DNA from: Bradyrhizobium rifense
Lineage (GTDB): Bacteria > Pseudomonadota > Alphaproteobacteria > Rhizobiales > Xanthobacteraceae
NCBI RefSeq assembly: GCF_008123425.1
Contig: NZ_VSSS01000052.1
Location: forward strand, 1 to 64,000
Direction of reading: 5' to 3'
Length of the DNA: 64,000 nt
Positions 25,085 through 34,507 of the stretch are shown here, piece by piece. Made by a program: the position numbers and the translations under genes. Position 1 is the stretch's first letter; every line of letters begins with the position of its first letter. A model generated the notes under the pieces. That model saw nothing but the letters and a program-made list of their open reading frames with translations. It was not told where the DNA came from and ran no database searches.

Positions 25085-26566
25085 TCATTCGCCCGCGGGG
25101 AGAGCGGCGATGACGCTGCTCTCCTGTTTCGAGAGCGCACTGTAAACAATCGCGCCGACGCTGGCGCCAATCAACCAGCCCCAGTCGCCGACGTTGAACA
25201 TCAGCCCGTAGGCGCCCGCCAGCGACAGCCCGATCGACAGCGTGCCGGATACGGCGAGCGCAATCAGAGCCTTGTGGTTCCAGCCGCCATCGTAGTGGAA
25301 TTCGCCGCTCGGCGACATCGTGTAGAGGTCATCCAGCACGACGATCTGCCGCTTCACGAGGTAATAGTCGGCGATCATGATGCCGAACATCGGCCCGAGC
25401 GCGGAGCCGAAGATGCTGACGAACAGCGTGATAGCCGATGGGCTTGCCACGAACAGCCACGGACACACCAGCACCGACAGGATCGAGGTGATGAGGCCGC
25501 CCAGCTTGAAATTGATGCGCTGGGGATTGAGGTTGGAGATGTCGTAAGCGGGCGAAACGAAGTTGGCGACGATGTTGATGCCCATCGTCGCGACGATGAA
25601 CGTGATTGATCCGACGATGACGACGAACGGATTGCCGATCTTCTCCACGATCAGCACGGGGTCCATGATCGCCTCCCCGAACACCTTCAGCGTGCCGGCC
25701 GTCACGATGACCGTGATGATCGAGAAGACCAGGAAGTTGACGGGCAGGCCGAGGAGATTGCCCATCTTCATCGCTTGCTCGTCCTTGCCGAACCGGGCGA
25801 AGTCACCGAAATTGAGCAGGAGGGCCGAGAAGTAGGCCACGATCAGCATCGCGGCATTCGCCATCACCCCGATCGTCGCGGCGTTGGAGGCGGCCGGTGG
25901 GCTGAGCTGGAGCGACAGGCTCGAGAAACCGGCTTGCCACAGCATCCAGATCGCCAGCGCGAACATGACGACGTACACCACCGGCCCGCAGAAATCGATG
26001 AAGCGGCGGATGCGCTCCATGCCGCTCAGGAAGATGAGAAGCTGGAACAGCCACATGAACAGGAAGCTGAACCACGCAAGCGTGGACAGGCCGACAATGC
26101 TGTTGTGGGTGAGATCGGCGGCCGACGGCACCAGGGTGACGATCAGGACCTGCACGGCCTTCGAGGCAAAGTAGGTTTGCACGCCGTACCAGACGATGCC
26201 GACGACGCCCCGCACCATGGCGGCAAGATTGGCGCCCATCACCCCGAACGAGATGCGGGCAACGACCGGGAAAGGAATGCCGTAGCGCAGCGACGGGCGC
26301 CCGATCAGGTTCATCAGAAAGTAGACCGCCGTGATGCCGACCAACATGGAGATCAGCACCTGCCAGCCCGTCAGGCCGAGGAAGAACAGGCTTGCAGCGA
26401 ACGTGTAACCACCGACGGAGTGGACGTCCGACATCCACATCGCAAACAGGCTGAACACTCCCCAGGTGCGTCCTTCGGGGGCGGTTGGCGCGAGGTCGTG
26501 GTTATAGAGTTTGGGGTGAGCACCGGTAATGACCAGGGTTGGAACTTCGCCGCTGTTGGATGACAT
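25085..26566 (-). CDS. NCS1-family nucleobase/hydantoin cation symporter
   Basis: 493 residues from ATG 26566 (GAGG upstream). About twelve membrane helices are visible. NCS1 features include LYNHDLAPT, GRTWGVFSLFAMWMSDVHSV, then GIPFPVVARISFGVMGANL. The family imports uracil, allantoin, hydantoins or other nucleobases with a cation. A TetR-type regulator of the RutR kind and an N-carbamoyl-D-amino acid hydrolase nearby favour hydantoins or carbamoyl compounds. A 15-bp perfect palindrome lies 156 bases upstream. Confidence 0.85.
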   Translation of the reverse strand: MSSNSGEVPTLVITGAHPKLYNHDLAPTAPEGRTWGVFSLFAMWMSDVHSVGGYTFAASLFFLGLTGWQVLISMLVGITAVYFLMNLIGRPSLRYGIPFPVVARISFGVMGANLAAMVRGVVGIVWYGVQTYFASKAVQVLIVTLVPSAADLTHNSIVGLSTLAWFSFLFMWLFQLLIFLSGMERIRRFIDFCGPVVYVVMFALAIWMLWQAGFSSLSLQLSPPAASNAATIGVMANAAMLIVAYFSALLLNFGDFARFGKDEQAMKMGNLLGLPVNFLVFSIITVIVTAGTLKVFGEAIMDPVLIVEKIGNPFVVIVGSITFIVATMGINIVANFVSPAYDISNLNPQRINFKLGGLITSILSVLVCPWLFVASPSAITLFVSIFGSALGPMFGIMIADYYLVKRQIVVLDDLYTMSPSGEFHYDGGWNHKALIALAVSGTLSIGLSLAGAYGLMFNVGDWGWLIGASVGAIVYSALSKQESSVIAALPAGE

Positions 26567-26721
26567 GGCCTGTACCTCAACTGCTGGCCGCCGGGTGCGA
26601 TTGCTCGGCGGCATTGTTGCACTGTCGAGGAGCCCACTGATTCCATCGCGGTCCTCGTGTTGATGCCTGCACTGCAAGGCAACGAGGTCACAGCAAACAT
26701 CGTACCAATTTCTAACGATCG

Positions 26722-26736
26722 GTAAAATTATTTTAC
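26722..26736. promoter_or_regulatory. Perfect palindrome upstream of the NCS1 gene, candidate TetR operator
   Basis: GTAAAATTATTTTAC is a perfect 7+1+7 palindrome in the ~370-base space between the TetR gene and the NCS1 gene. Its size and symmetry fit a TetR-dimer site; the adjacent regulator is the obvious candidate. Confidence 0.5.
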
Positions 26737-26938
26737 AAAAGTGGTTTTGGGGGTGGGCAGTTGCCGCCGTTCGGCAGCGCATATCGGCGCGGCGCGCCGC
26801 GTCGGAACGTCGTCGCTCTGGGGATTGGGACAGAGGCCGGCCGTCGCGTTCAGCCGACCTTGGCTCGGCTAAAGAAAACACGACAAAACAAAAAGGTAGC
26901 CGTTCTTAAGCGCCTGACCTGAGGATGCCTTCGGACCG

Positions 26939-27658
26939 TCACCTGGCCTTGCGAGGGCGGCTCGATTTGGCAGGCGGCCGTTCGTCGTCTTCGAGGCCGA
27001 GACCTCCGAGGACGAGTTGGACGATCGTGGCTTTTGCAGCGTCGTAGTCGATCTGTTCGAGCTGGCGCTTCTGCTTCATGATGGTCATCTGGCTCGAAAA
27101 ATCGGCATAAGCCTGGGTCATTGCCCAAATGCAGAAGAAGAGATCGGCCGCGCTGATCGGCCGGACCGCTCCGCCCGCAACCCATTGGTCGACGGTTTTC
27201 ACCTTCTCGAGCAGCAACGGGGTTGAAACTTTTTCGATGAAGCTGCCGACATATTGAGCGCCACTGATGATTTCGTTGGCGTAGATGCGCGACAAATGCG
27301 GGTGATCTCGCGAGAAATCGACCTTCTTGTGGATGTATTGAATGAGGATCGTCTTGATGTCGGTCGCGGTATCGAGGCTGTCGATATCTCGGGCCCACAT
27401 GTTCATCGCCCGCTCCAGGATCGCGCGATAGAGGTCCTCCTTGTCCTCGAAGTAGTAATAAATGTGCGGTTTCGCGATTGAAGCCTTCTTGGCGATCAGT
27501 GCAGTCGTTGCGCCGCGAAAACCGAAGTGCCCGAAAACGAACTCGGCTGCGTCGAGGATTTTTCCTTCGATATCCGGCCCGGGGGGCGGTTTGCGCCGGC
27601 CCTTCGGAGCGAGGCGGATACGAAAGAGCTTGAGTTTGTTGGCGGAGGTAGCGGGCAT
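26939..27658 (-). CDS. TetR-family regulator, RutR-like
   Basis: 239 residues from ATG 27658 (AGGAAGG just upstream). The HTH region (KILDAAEFVFGHFGFRGATT, LIAKKASIAKPHIYYYFEDK) and the YcdC/RutR-type C-terminal domain (VDFSRDHPHLSRIYANEI, IWAMTQAYADFSSQM) are clear. RutR-type proteins bind pyrimidines and control nucleobase use. The gene sits between the NCS1 transporter and the carbamoyl hydrolase, so it probably controls both. The basic C-terminal tail is unusual. Confidence 0.8.
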   Translation of the reverse strand: MPATSANKLKLFRIRLAPKGRRKPPPGPDIEGKILDAAEFVFGHFGFRGATTALIAKKASIAKPHIYYYFEDKEDLYRAILERAMNMWARDIDSLDTATDIKTILIQYIHKKVDFSRDHPHLSRIYANEIISGAQYVGSFIEKVSTPLLLEKVKTVDQWVAGGAVRPISAADLFFCIWAMTQAYADFSSQMTIMKQKRQLEQIDYDAAKATIVQLVLGGLGLEDDERPPAKSSRPRKAR

Positions 27659-27950
27659 GACGCCTTCCTGGAAAGCATTGTCTGTCCGCTCGGAATTGCT
27701 GAACGGGGTCACAGGCTCGGTTGCGTGGTCGGTTCCGAGTCGCAAATTGCCCCGCCCGTCCCGGCTTATCAAGTGGAGAGGGGCTGGCGACTGCCTGACG
27801 GGGAGAGCACGATGTCGTACGTCGCGAGAATGCGAGGTCTTATCTTAGGTATGGACATCCGGTTCAGCAGCTGGGCGGCCTGTGCACGAGGCGTGGCGCA
27901 CGTTAAGCTTGGGCTCAATACAATCCACGAACCAAATGAAGGGCAGACGC

Positions 27951-28910
27951 GTGGCGAGAATTGTGACTGTCGCGGCTGGCCAACTCGGCCCGATTGCAAG
28001 GACCGAGACGAGGCGTGAGGTGGTGGCGCGGCTGATGGCGTTGATGCGTCAGGCCAAGGCCAATGACTGCGATCTGATCGTCTATCCCGAGCTCGCGCTG
28101 ACCACGTTCTTTCCGCGCTGGTACTTCGAGGACCAGGCCGAGATCGACAGCTTTTTCGAGCGCGAGATGCCGGGGGCGGAGACGCAGGCCCTGTTCGATC
28201 TCGCGCGCGAGAGCGGCATTGGATTCTGTCTCGGCTATGCCGAGCTCGTGGTCGAGGCTGGAATTGTTCACCACTACAACACGTCAATCCTGGTCGACAA
28301 AAGCGGCGCCATCGTTGCGAAATACCGCAAGGTTCATTTGCCTGGCCACGCCGAGCAGGAGCCTTGGCGCAAGTTTCAGCATCTGGAGAAGCGCTATTTC
28401 GAGCCGGGAAGCGGCTTCGGCGTGGTCGACGCATTCGGCGGCGTGATGGGAATGGCGATCTGCAATGACCGCCGCTGGAGCGAGACCTATCGGGTCATGG
28501 GCCTGCAGGGCGTCGAGATGGTGTTGATCGGCTACAACACGCCGGTGCACAATCCGCCTGCACCGGAGCACGATGACCTCTCGCTGTTCCACAACCATCT
28601 GGTGATGCAGTCGGGCGCCTACCAGAACGGCACCTTCGTGATCGGCGTCGCCAAGGCCGGCGTTGAAGAGGGCGTCGACCATATCGGCGGCAGCATCATC
28701 ATCGCGCCCTCCGGCGAGATCATCGCGCGATGCACGACCAAGGGCGACGAGCTCGCACTCGCCCGCTGCGATCTCGATCTCTGCAATTCCTACAAGCGCA
28801 CGATTTTCAATTTCGACGTTCACCGTCAGCCGCAGGCCTATGGGATGATCGTCGAGCGGAAGGGCGTGGCGACCATGGCGGACGGCACGCCGGTGCGGCC
28901 GAAGGGGTGA
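27951..28910 (+). CDS. N-carbamoyl-D-amino acid hydrolase
   Basis: 319 residues of the nitrilase superfamily, cleaving N-carbamoyl-D-amino acids to D-amino acid, CO2 and ammonia. The Glu-Lys-Cys triad is visible as YPELAL (Glu47), KYRKVHLPGHAE (Lys127) and MAICNDRRW (Cys171), numbering close to the known enzymes. The GLQGVEM..IGYNTP block is typical of this subfamily. GTG 27951 was chosen because MARIVTVAAGQLGPIAR matches the family start and AAGGG precedes it; ATG 27936 is possible. No hydantoinase or racemase lies nearby in the window. Confidence 0.88.
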   Translation: MARIVTVAAGQLGPIARTETRREVVARLMALMRQAKANDCDLIVYPELALTTFFPRWYFEDQAEIDSFFEREMPGAETQALFDLARESGIGFCLGYAELVVEAGIVHHYNTSILVDKSGAIVAKYRKVHLPGHAEQEPWRKFQHLEKRYFEPGSGFGVVDAFGGVMGMAICNDRRWSETYRVMGLQGVEMVLIGYNTPVHNPPAPEHDDLSLFHNHLVMQSGAYQNGTFVIGVAKAGVEEGVDHIGGSIIIAPSGEIIARCTTKGDELALARCDLDLCNSYKRTIFNFDVHRQPQAYGMIVERKGVATMADGTPVRPKG

Positions 28911-28954
28911 TGCGCTTGTAGCCCGGATGGAGCGAAGCCGTCACCTCATACTCC

Positions 28955-29032
28955 GTCATTGCGAGCGCAGCGAAGCAATCCAGAGTCTTTCCGCGGAGGG
29001 ATTCTGGATTGCTTCGCTGCGCTCGCAATGAC
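28955..29032. repeat. 30-bp perfect inverted repeat (rhizobial palindromic element)
   Basis: Arms 28955-28984 and 29003-29032 are exact reverse complements over 30 bases (beginning GTCATTGCGAGCGCAGCGAA) around an 18-base loop. This CATTGCGAGCGCAGCGAAGC family is dispersed in Bradyrhizobium and related genomes. It lies between two genes and could also end transcription. Confidence 0.85.
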
Positions 29033-29060
29033 AATGAGGAGACAGCGCGCGCAACTCTAT

Positions 29061-29195
29061 CCCCGTCACCCTGAGGTGCTCGCCTCTTCGGCGAGCCTCG
29101 AAGGGCGACGGCCCGGCTCTATCGGGGCCGTGCATCCTTCGAGGCTCCTCATGGGACGCGTTGCGTCCCATGACTCGCACCTCAGGATGACGGGG
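29061..29195. repeat. Multi-stem palindromic repeat element
   Basis: The outer arms CCCGTCACCCTGAGGTGC (near 29062) and GCACCTCAGGATGACGGG (to 29194) pair with one mismatch. Inside are nested hairpins (CGCCTCTTCGGCG, GGGACGCGTTGCGTCCC) and a CCTCGAAGG/CCTTCGAGG pair. A cloverleaf-like single transcript or cruciform is possible. It is directly next to the 30-bp palindrome. Confidence 0.75.
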
Positions 29196-29288
29196 CAACC
29201 AATGCCCTCATTGCACCGCCGCCATACCGTCCAAGCAATCACAACCAGGTGTCTTGATTCGGAAACGATCATTCCCTATTATCCCGCG

Positions 29289-29909
29289 ATGCAAAAGACC
29301 GCCCGCCAATCCCAGCCTGCCGCTCAGCCACCCGGCCGTCCCCGGGAGTTCGACATGGACACGGCCCTGGACGGCGCGATCCGGGTGTTTTGCGAGCGGG
29401 GTTATCATGCCACCTCGATCGGAGACCTCACTGCTGCCATGCGGCTTGCCACCGGTAGCGTCTACAAGGCGTTTCGCGACAAGCATGCCGTCTTCCTCGC
29501 CGCCTTCGAGCGCTATGCCTCTGTGCGAGGCGAGCAGACCCGGGCCGCGGCAGCGCGGGGTGCGAACGGCCGCGAAAAATTGCGCAACGTGCTGCTGTCG
29601 TATGTCGAGCACTCCAAGGGCAGCGAGGGGCGCCGCGGCTGCATCGTGGTCGGCAGCGCGGTCGAGCTGTCGGCGGTCGATCCGGTGATGCGGGCGCGTG
29701 TCACGGCGCAGCTCAAGACCAACGAAACCTTCATCGCCGGCCTCATTCGCGAGGGACAGGCCGACGGTTCGGTTCCGGACCATGTCGAGGCCGACGACAC
29801 CGCGAGGCTGATGATCTGCATGACGCAGGGCCTGCGCGTTGTCGGCAAGGCGCGCCTGCCGCTCGATGGCGAGCGCCTGGTCGGCGTCGCGATGAAACTG
29901 CTTGCCTGA
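29289..29909 (+). CDS. TetR/AcrR-family regulator
   Basis: 206 residues from ATG 29289. The HTH is typical (DTALDGAIRVFCERGYHATS, then TGSVYKAFRDKHAVFLAAFE), followed by a C-terminal domain with GRRGCIVVGSAVEL. It lies 67 bases upstream of an MFS transporter in the same direction, so it most likely represses that pump. The frame is open further upstream through the palindromic repeats; that part is not coding. Confidence 0.8.
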   Translation: MQKTARQSQPAAQPPGRPREFDMDTALDGAIRVFCERGYHATSIGDLTAAMRLATGSVYKAFRDKHAVFLAAFERYASVRGEQTRAAAARGANGREKLRNVLLSYVEHSKGSEGRRGCIVVGSAVELSAVDPVMRARVTAQLKTNETFIAGLIREGQADGSVPDHVEADDTARLMICMTQGLRVVGKARLPLDGERLVGVAMKLLA

Positions 29910-29976
29910 ACATTTATCGAATTAGGGAATGGTTGCTTCCTATGTCTGGAGACTTTGACGTGTTGGAGAGTTTGGA

Positions 29977-31170
29977 ATGACGATGAATGCCACGATCGAC
30001 GCCGCACCCGAGCCGGATGCGGTGTCGCAGCGACTGACCTTCGTGCTTGCCGCGGCCTGTGGCATGGTCGCCGCCAACATCTATTATGCCCAGCCGCTGA
30101 TCGCGCCGATCAGCGCCGCGCTCGGCCTGTCGCACGCGGCCGCCGGACTGATCGTGACCATGACGCAGATCGGCTACGGCACCGGGCTGCTCTTCATCGT
30201 GCCGCTCGGCGATCTCGTCGAGAACCGCACGCTGATCTGCACCGTCATCACGCTCGGCGCGGCGGCGCTGCTCGCGGCCGCGTTCGCGACCCATGCGCTG
30301 CCGTTCCTGATCGCCGCGTTGTTCATCGGGCTCGGTTCGGTCGCGGTGCAGATCATCATTCCCTATGCCGCGCACCTCGCGCCGGAGGCCATTCGCGGTC
30401 GTGTCGTCGGCAACGTCTCGACCGGGTTGATGCTCGGAATCATGCTGGCGCGGCCGGTGTCGAGCTTCATCACGGCGGCGCTGTCGTGGCATGCGGTGTT
30501 CTTTTGCTCGGCGGCGTTGATGATCGTCCTCGCGGTCGTGCTGCGTCTCACGCTGCCGAAACGTAAGCCGGTGGCACGGATGCATTACGGTGCGTTGCTA
30601 TTGTCGATGCCGCATCTGGTGCGCACCATGCCGCTCCTGCGGCGCCGCGCGCTCTACCAGGCCGGCCTGTTCGGCGCCTTCACCCTGTTCTGGACGGTGG
30701 TGCCGCTCCAGCTTGCGAGCCAGTTCGGCTTCACCCAGAGCGGCATCGCGCTGTTCGCGCTTGCCGGCGTGTCCGGCGTGTTCGCGGCGCCGATCGCAGG
30801 ACGGCTCGCCGATCGCGGCCATAGCCGCATCGCGACGATCGCCTCGATGCTGTTCGTCGCCCTCGGCTTCCTGGCGACGCATATCGGCGCGGCCGGATCG
30901 ATGCTCAACCTCACCGGCCTCGTCGCGGCGGCGATCGCGATCGATTTCGGCGTGCAGGGCAATGTCATCGTGGGCTTCCGGGCCATCTTCGTGCTCGGGC
31001 ACGAGAACCGCAGCCGTCTCAACGGGCTCTATATGGCGACGTTCTTCGCGGCCGGTGCGGCCGGATCCGCGCTCGGCACCTTGGCGTTCGCGCAAGGGGG
31101 CTGGACGCTGGCCTCGGCCATTGGCCTTGCGCTGCCACTCGCCAGCCTGCTCTACGCAGTAACCGAATAG
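29977..31170 (+). CDS. MFS transporter (YnfM-like efflux family)
   Basis: 397 residues with twelve predicted membrane helices. AANIYYAQPLIAPISAALGL near the N-terminus and GRVVGNVSTGLMLGIMLARP with SSFI are typical of the YnfM-type drug-efflux branch of the major facilitator superfamily. The charged GDLVENR loop is the MFS A-like motif. The adjacent TetR gene suggests induction by a substrate that is not identified. Confidence 0.82.
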   Translation: MTMNATIDAAPEPDAVSQRLTFVLAAACGMVAANIYYAQPLIAPISAALGLSHAAAGLIVTMTQIGYGTGLLFIVPLGDLVENRTLICTVITLGAAALLAAAFATHALPFLIAALFIGLGSVAVQIIIPYAAHLAPEAIRGRVVGNVSTGLMLGIMLARPVSSFITAALSWHAVFFCSAALMIVLAVVLRLTLPKRKPVARMHYGALLLSMPHLVRTMPLLRRRALYQAGLFGAFTLFWTVVPLQLASQFGFTQSGIALFALAGVSGVFAAPIAGRLADRGHSRIATIASMLFVALGFLATHIGAAGSMLNLTGLVAAAIAIDFGVQGNVIVGFRAIFVLGHENRSRLNGLYMATFFAAGAAGSALGTLAFAQGGWTLASAIGLALPLASLLYAVTE

Positions 31171-31308
31171 CGGTACGATTGTGTGCTGCGCCCGTTTACC
31201 AAGCCAGGGTGAGGGCGGCCTGGAGGGTGCAATTTCCGCCTCGCGAATTCCCTGCAGTTGTAGTACTTTGGTCGCAAGCGGCCTGGTTAGCGGCGGGAGG
31301 GAGGCTCT

Positions 31309-31728
31309 ATGAGGCGTGCGGGACTGTATGGCGTACCGCGAGTACGGCCATGGTCGTGGCAGGCGTTTCTGCTCGGATTTGTTGTCGTCGCAGCGTCGGC
31401 TGCGCTTCAAGGCGTCTGTGTCGCGCTCGGCGCGCAGCTCTATTTCGCGGCATTCCTGCCCAGTCTGTTCGTGCTCGGCCTTGTCGCAGGTGCACCGGCG
31501 GCGGTGTTCGCGGCGGTGCTCACTGTACCGCTGGTGTGGTGGGCATTCATCCCGCCCTTCTTCGAGTTCATGCCGCTGTCCAGCGCGAACGCCGATTCCA
31601 TCAATCTGTTCTGCCTGCTCGCCGTGCTCCTGATCGGCCTGGCCGATCTCTGCCGCGCGAGCATGACGATCAACGGCCGGGGCGGGCTGAAGTCGTCGGG
31701 CGATAGTCCAGCCACGAATTCGCAATAA
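31309..31728 (+). CDS. Small membrane protein, DUF4118-like
   Basis: 139 residues with four hydrophobic helices (FLLGFVVVAASAALQGVCVA, FAAFLPSLFVLGLVAGAPAA, VFAAVLTVPLVWWAFIPP, INLFCLLAVLLIGLADL). The pattern is like the DUF4118 membrane module found in KdpD-type sensor kinases, but here it stands alone without a kinase domain. The function is unknown. The ribosome site GGGAGG lies upstream of ATG 31309. Confidence 0.6.
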   Translation: MRRAGLYGVPRVRPWSWQAFLLGFVVVAASAALQGVCVALGAQLYFAAFLPSLFVLGLVAGAPAAVFAAVLTVPLVWWAFIPPFFEFMPLSSANADSINLFCLLAVLLIGLADLCRASMTINGRGGLKSSGDSPATNSQ

Positions 31729-31863
31729 TCAGGTGCCGCACGGAGCGCGCGCGTTGCACGCGCGCAACAGTCCGGCAACCATCTGAGCGCTTCGATCGCG
31801 CCGCTAACTTTTCGAAAAAGATTTGGCCGCAATTTCTCCCGCGGGAATAAGGGAGTTTTCGAC

Positions 31864-32061
31864 ATGAACGGACACGCCATTTTCGAGAACGTGCGCCGCT
31901 ACCGCGGCATCGCATCGCTCTATCGTCAGACCGCGGCGTTTCGGCCGGGCCAGCGCTGGTCGCTGCTGGAGCAGGCCAGCGAATGGGAAGCCCGCGCGCT
32001 GTCGGAGCTGGAAGCCTATTTCGCGGCTCGCGCCGATTATGCCACGCGGCTCGCGGCTTAA
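31864..32061 (+). CDS. Small conserved protein, paralogue of the gene at 48100
   Basis: 65 residues: ENVRRYRGIASLYRQTAAFR, WSLLEQASEWEARA, LEAYFAA. The gene at 48100-48312 shares ENVRRYR-x-(I/L)ASL-x-RQ-x-AA(F/Y)RP and the same overall helical plan. GGGAG lies upstream. The two form a small helical family of unknown role. Confidence 0.6.
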   Translation: MNGHAIFENVRRYRGIASLYRQTAAFRPGQRWSLLEQASEWEARALSELEAYFAARADYATRLAA

Positions 32062-32122
32062 GCGTTAACCATCCGACACGAACGTCAGCGAAGAGATCGC
32101 TGACGTTGTCTGCGACAGAGGA

Positions 32123-34507
32123 TCAGAACCGGTAGCTCGCCTGAACCCTCACCGTGCGGCCCTGGCCGGGTGAGATGTTGTTGTTGCCGTCGGCCGAAGC
32201 CCAATATCCCTTGTTGAAGATGTTCTCGACCGTCAGTTGCGCGCGCCAGTTCGCATCGATCGTGGCGTAGACGCCGGCATCGAAACGCACGAAGCTCGGC
32301 AGCCTCACGGTGTCGTCTGACGACGCAAACGAATCGCCGAAATAGATGATGCCGAGTGCCGCCGCCCACATCGGCGTGAACTGGTACTTGTTCCACCAGG
32401 CGAACTGATTATACGGCACGAGCTGCACGCGATTGCCGGCCACGATGGTCGCCGATGTCGCGCTGGTGATCTTCGCGTCCGTATAGGCATAGCCCAGCGA
32501 GGACTGCCATTGGTCGGTGACGTAGCCGACCAGGCTCGCCTCGAAGCCGCGCGTCAGCGTGGCTCCGGACGGGAAGAAGAAGCCGGGATTGTTGCCGTCG
32601 GCGATCGGCTGGTTGGTGCGATTCAGATTGTAGATCGCGGTCGAGAACAACAGTTTCGGATTGATGTTCCACTTCATCCCGACCTCGGTGTTCTCGAACT
32701 TCTGCGGCTGCAGGATCAGCGTGCCGTCGGTGAGCGCCGAGAACTGATCGCCGGAGGCCGGCAGATAGGAGATGCTGTAGGCGGTGTAGATCGACATGGT
32801 CTCCATCGGCTTGACGATCAGGGCCGCCTGCGGCGACACCAGATTGTCGGTGCGGGCGCGGTTGATGTTGGTGTTCATGTCCAGTGCCGACATTTCGAAC
32901 CGGTCGAACCGCGTGCCTACGATGAGCTGGAGCGCGCGCGAAAATTCGATGGTGTCGCGCAAGTACCCGGACTCGATGTTCAAGCCGTATTTGCTGTTGG
33001 AGTCCGGTGTGGTGACGCCGTCGGCATTCGTGCCCGTGAAGTGGTGGACGAAGTTGACCGGCCCGAAATAGGTCGGCGCGAACGGGTTCTGGACGATGGT
33101 GTTGGTGCCGTTCGGGAAGACGCCGGTATTGCGGATGTCGACGCCGGTCTGACGGCCGAACTCGGTGCCGAAGCCCACGGTGTGCGCGATCGGCCCGGTC
33201 CAGCCCTTGTAGATGAAATCGGTCTGGTTGAAGACGTTGTCGCGGTTGGTGGTGTGCTGATAGGCGCCGAGATTGACCGCGGTGTCGGCGGGATTGACCG
33301 CGCCGGCGAGCGCCCCGCCGGTGGGATAGACGTTCTGGTAGAACTTCTGGTAGTCGGCCGCGATGGTGCCGTTCCGGACGGTCAATCCGTTCTGGAAATC
33401 GTGCTCGACGATCGCCATGCCGGTCTGCACCGTCGCCTGCGCGATGTTGAGGCTCGGGCTGCCGAAGAAGGTCTGGAAATTGCCGTTCGGCGCAAACGGC
33501 GCCGTCGGATTGAACCGCGTGACGCCGCCGGGGAGGCTCTGCGAGGGATTGCCGCGATCGGCGGTGCGGCCGTCGTGGTAATATTCGTAGGAGAGCTTGA
33601 CCTTGGTGAAATCGTCGGGCTTGAGCGTGACAGACGGATTGATGCCGTAGCGTTCGAGGTGGTTGAAGTCGCGGAACGCATCGCTGCCCTCGTAGAACAC
33701 GTTCAACCGCGCCGCGACGTTCTCGTTGATGGTCTGGCCTGCATCGAGCGTGACGCGGCGGTCGCCCCATGCCCCCGTCTGCGCGGTCGCCTCGTAGATG
33801 CGGTTGCCGTCGGCCTCCTTGAGCGTGCGGTTGAGCAGTCCGCCGCCGGCGCCGCGGCCGAAGATGATCGCGCTCGGCCCCTTCAGCACTTCGATGCTCT
33901 CTGTGTTGTACATGTCGCGGAAATACTGGACGTCGTCGCGAAAGCCATTGACGAAGAAATTCGCGCTGGAGTCGACGCCGCGGATGACGAGCTCGTCGCG
34001 ATTGCCCTCGCCCTGATGGACGGCGACGCTCGGCACGTAGCGCGTCACGTCGGTCAGGCCCTGGTAATTCTGGTCGCGGATCTGCTCGTGGGTGATGACG
34101 GACAGCGATTGCGGGATGTTGACGATCGGCGTGTTGGACTTCGTGGCAACGGAGGTGCTGTTGGCGAAATAGCCGGCGGTGCCGGTGCGGGCGTCCTGCG
34201 ACTCGGCGAACGGTTTTGGTGCGGGCGTCGTCTCCGGCCGCCGCGCCGTCTGCGTGCGGCGCGAGCGCGTGCCGCCCGACCGGCGCGAGGCCGTGGACGA
34301 ATTGGAGCGGCGCTGCGCCTCGGGCGCCGTGACATTGACGGGAGGAAGCATTGCGCCCGGCGCCGGCGCGGATTGCGCGAAGGCCTGTGGACTGGCGAAG
34401 AATGCGCCTGAAGTCATCAATGCGGCCAGCACGCTGCCAGCGATCCCGCGGCCGGCAACATGGCTGGCAAAGGACAATAGATTTCCGTTGGCGGCGATGC
34501 GGTTCAT
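32123..34507 (-). CDS. TonB-dependent siderophore receptor
   Basis: 794 residues. A signal peptide (AGSVLAALMTSGAFFASPQA, FAQ) is followed by a basic Ser/Arg-rich linker. The plug domain (NIPQSLSVITHEQIRDQNYQ, ELVIRGVDSS, IEVLKGPSAIIFGRGAGGG) leads into a 22-stranded barrel ending in the required C-terminal Phe (VRVQASYRF). It imports ferric siderophores of the ferrichrome/catecholate type across the outer membrane. No TonB/ExbBD, ABC transporter or clear Fur box was found near it. Confidence 0.9.
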   Translation of the reverse strand: MNRIAANGNLLSFASHVAGRGIAGSVLAALMTSGAFFASPQAFAQSAPAPGAMLPPVNVTAPEAQRRSNSSTASRRSGGTRSRRTQTARRPETTPAPKPFAESQDARTGTAGYFANSTSVATKSNTPIVNIPQSLSVITHEQIRDQNYQGLTDVTRYVPSVAVHQGEGNRDELVIRGVDSSANFFVNGFRDDVQYFRDMYNTESIEVLKGPSAIIFGRGAGGGLLNRTLKEADGNRIYEATAQTGAWGDRRVTLDAGQTINENVAARLNVFYEGSDAFRDFNHLERYGINPSVTLKPDDFTKVKLSYEYYHDGRTADRGNPSQSLPGGVTRFNPTAPFAPNGNFQTFFGSPSLNIAQATVQTGMAIVEHDFQNGLTVRNGTIAADYQKFYQNVYPTGGALAGAVNPADTAVNLGAYQHTTNRDNVFNQTDFIYKGWTGPIAHTVGFGTEFGRQTGVDIRNTGVFPNGTNTIVQNPFAPTYFGPVNFVHHFTGTNADGVTTPDSNSKYGLNIESGYLRDTIEFSRALQLIVGTRFDRFEMSALDMNTNINRARTDNLVSPQAALIVKPMETMSIYTAYSISYLPASGDQFSALTDGTLILQPQKFENTEVGMKWNINPKLLFSTAIYNLNRTNQPIADGNNPGFFFPSGATLTRGFEASLVGYVTDQWQSSLGYAYTDAKITSATSATIVAGNRVQLVPYNQFAWWNKYQFTPMWAAALGIIYFGDSFASSDDTVRLPSFVRFDAGVYATIDANWRAQLTVENIFNKGYWASADGNNNISPGQGRTVRVQASYRF

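Noticed and set aside
32510..34411. 633-codon plus-strand frame
   Set aside because: Antisense of the TonB-dependent receptor, low-complexity Arg/Gly/Val composition, no family signs.
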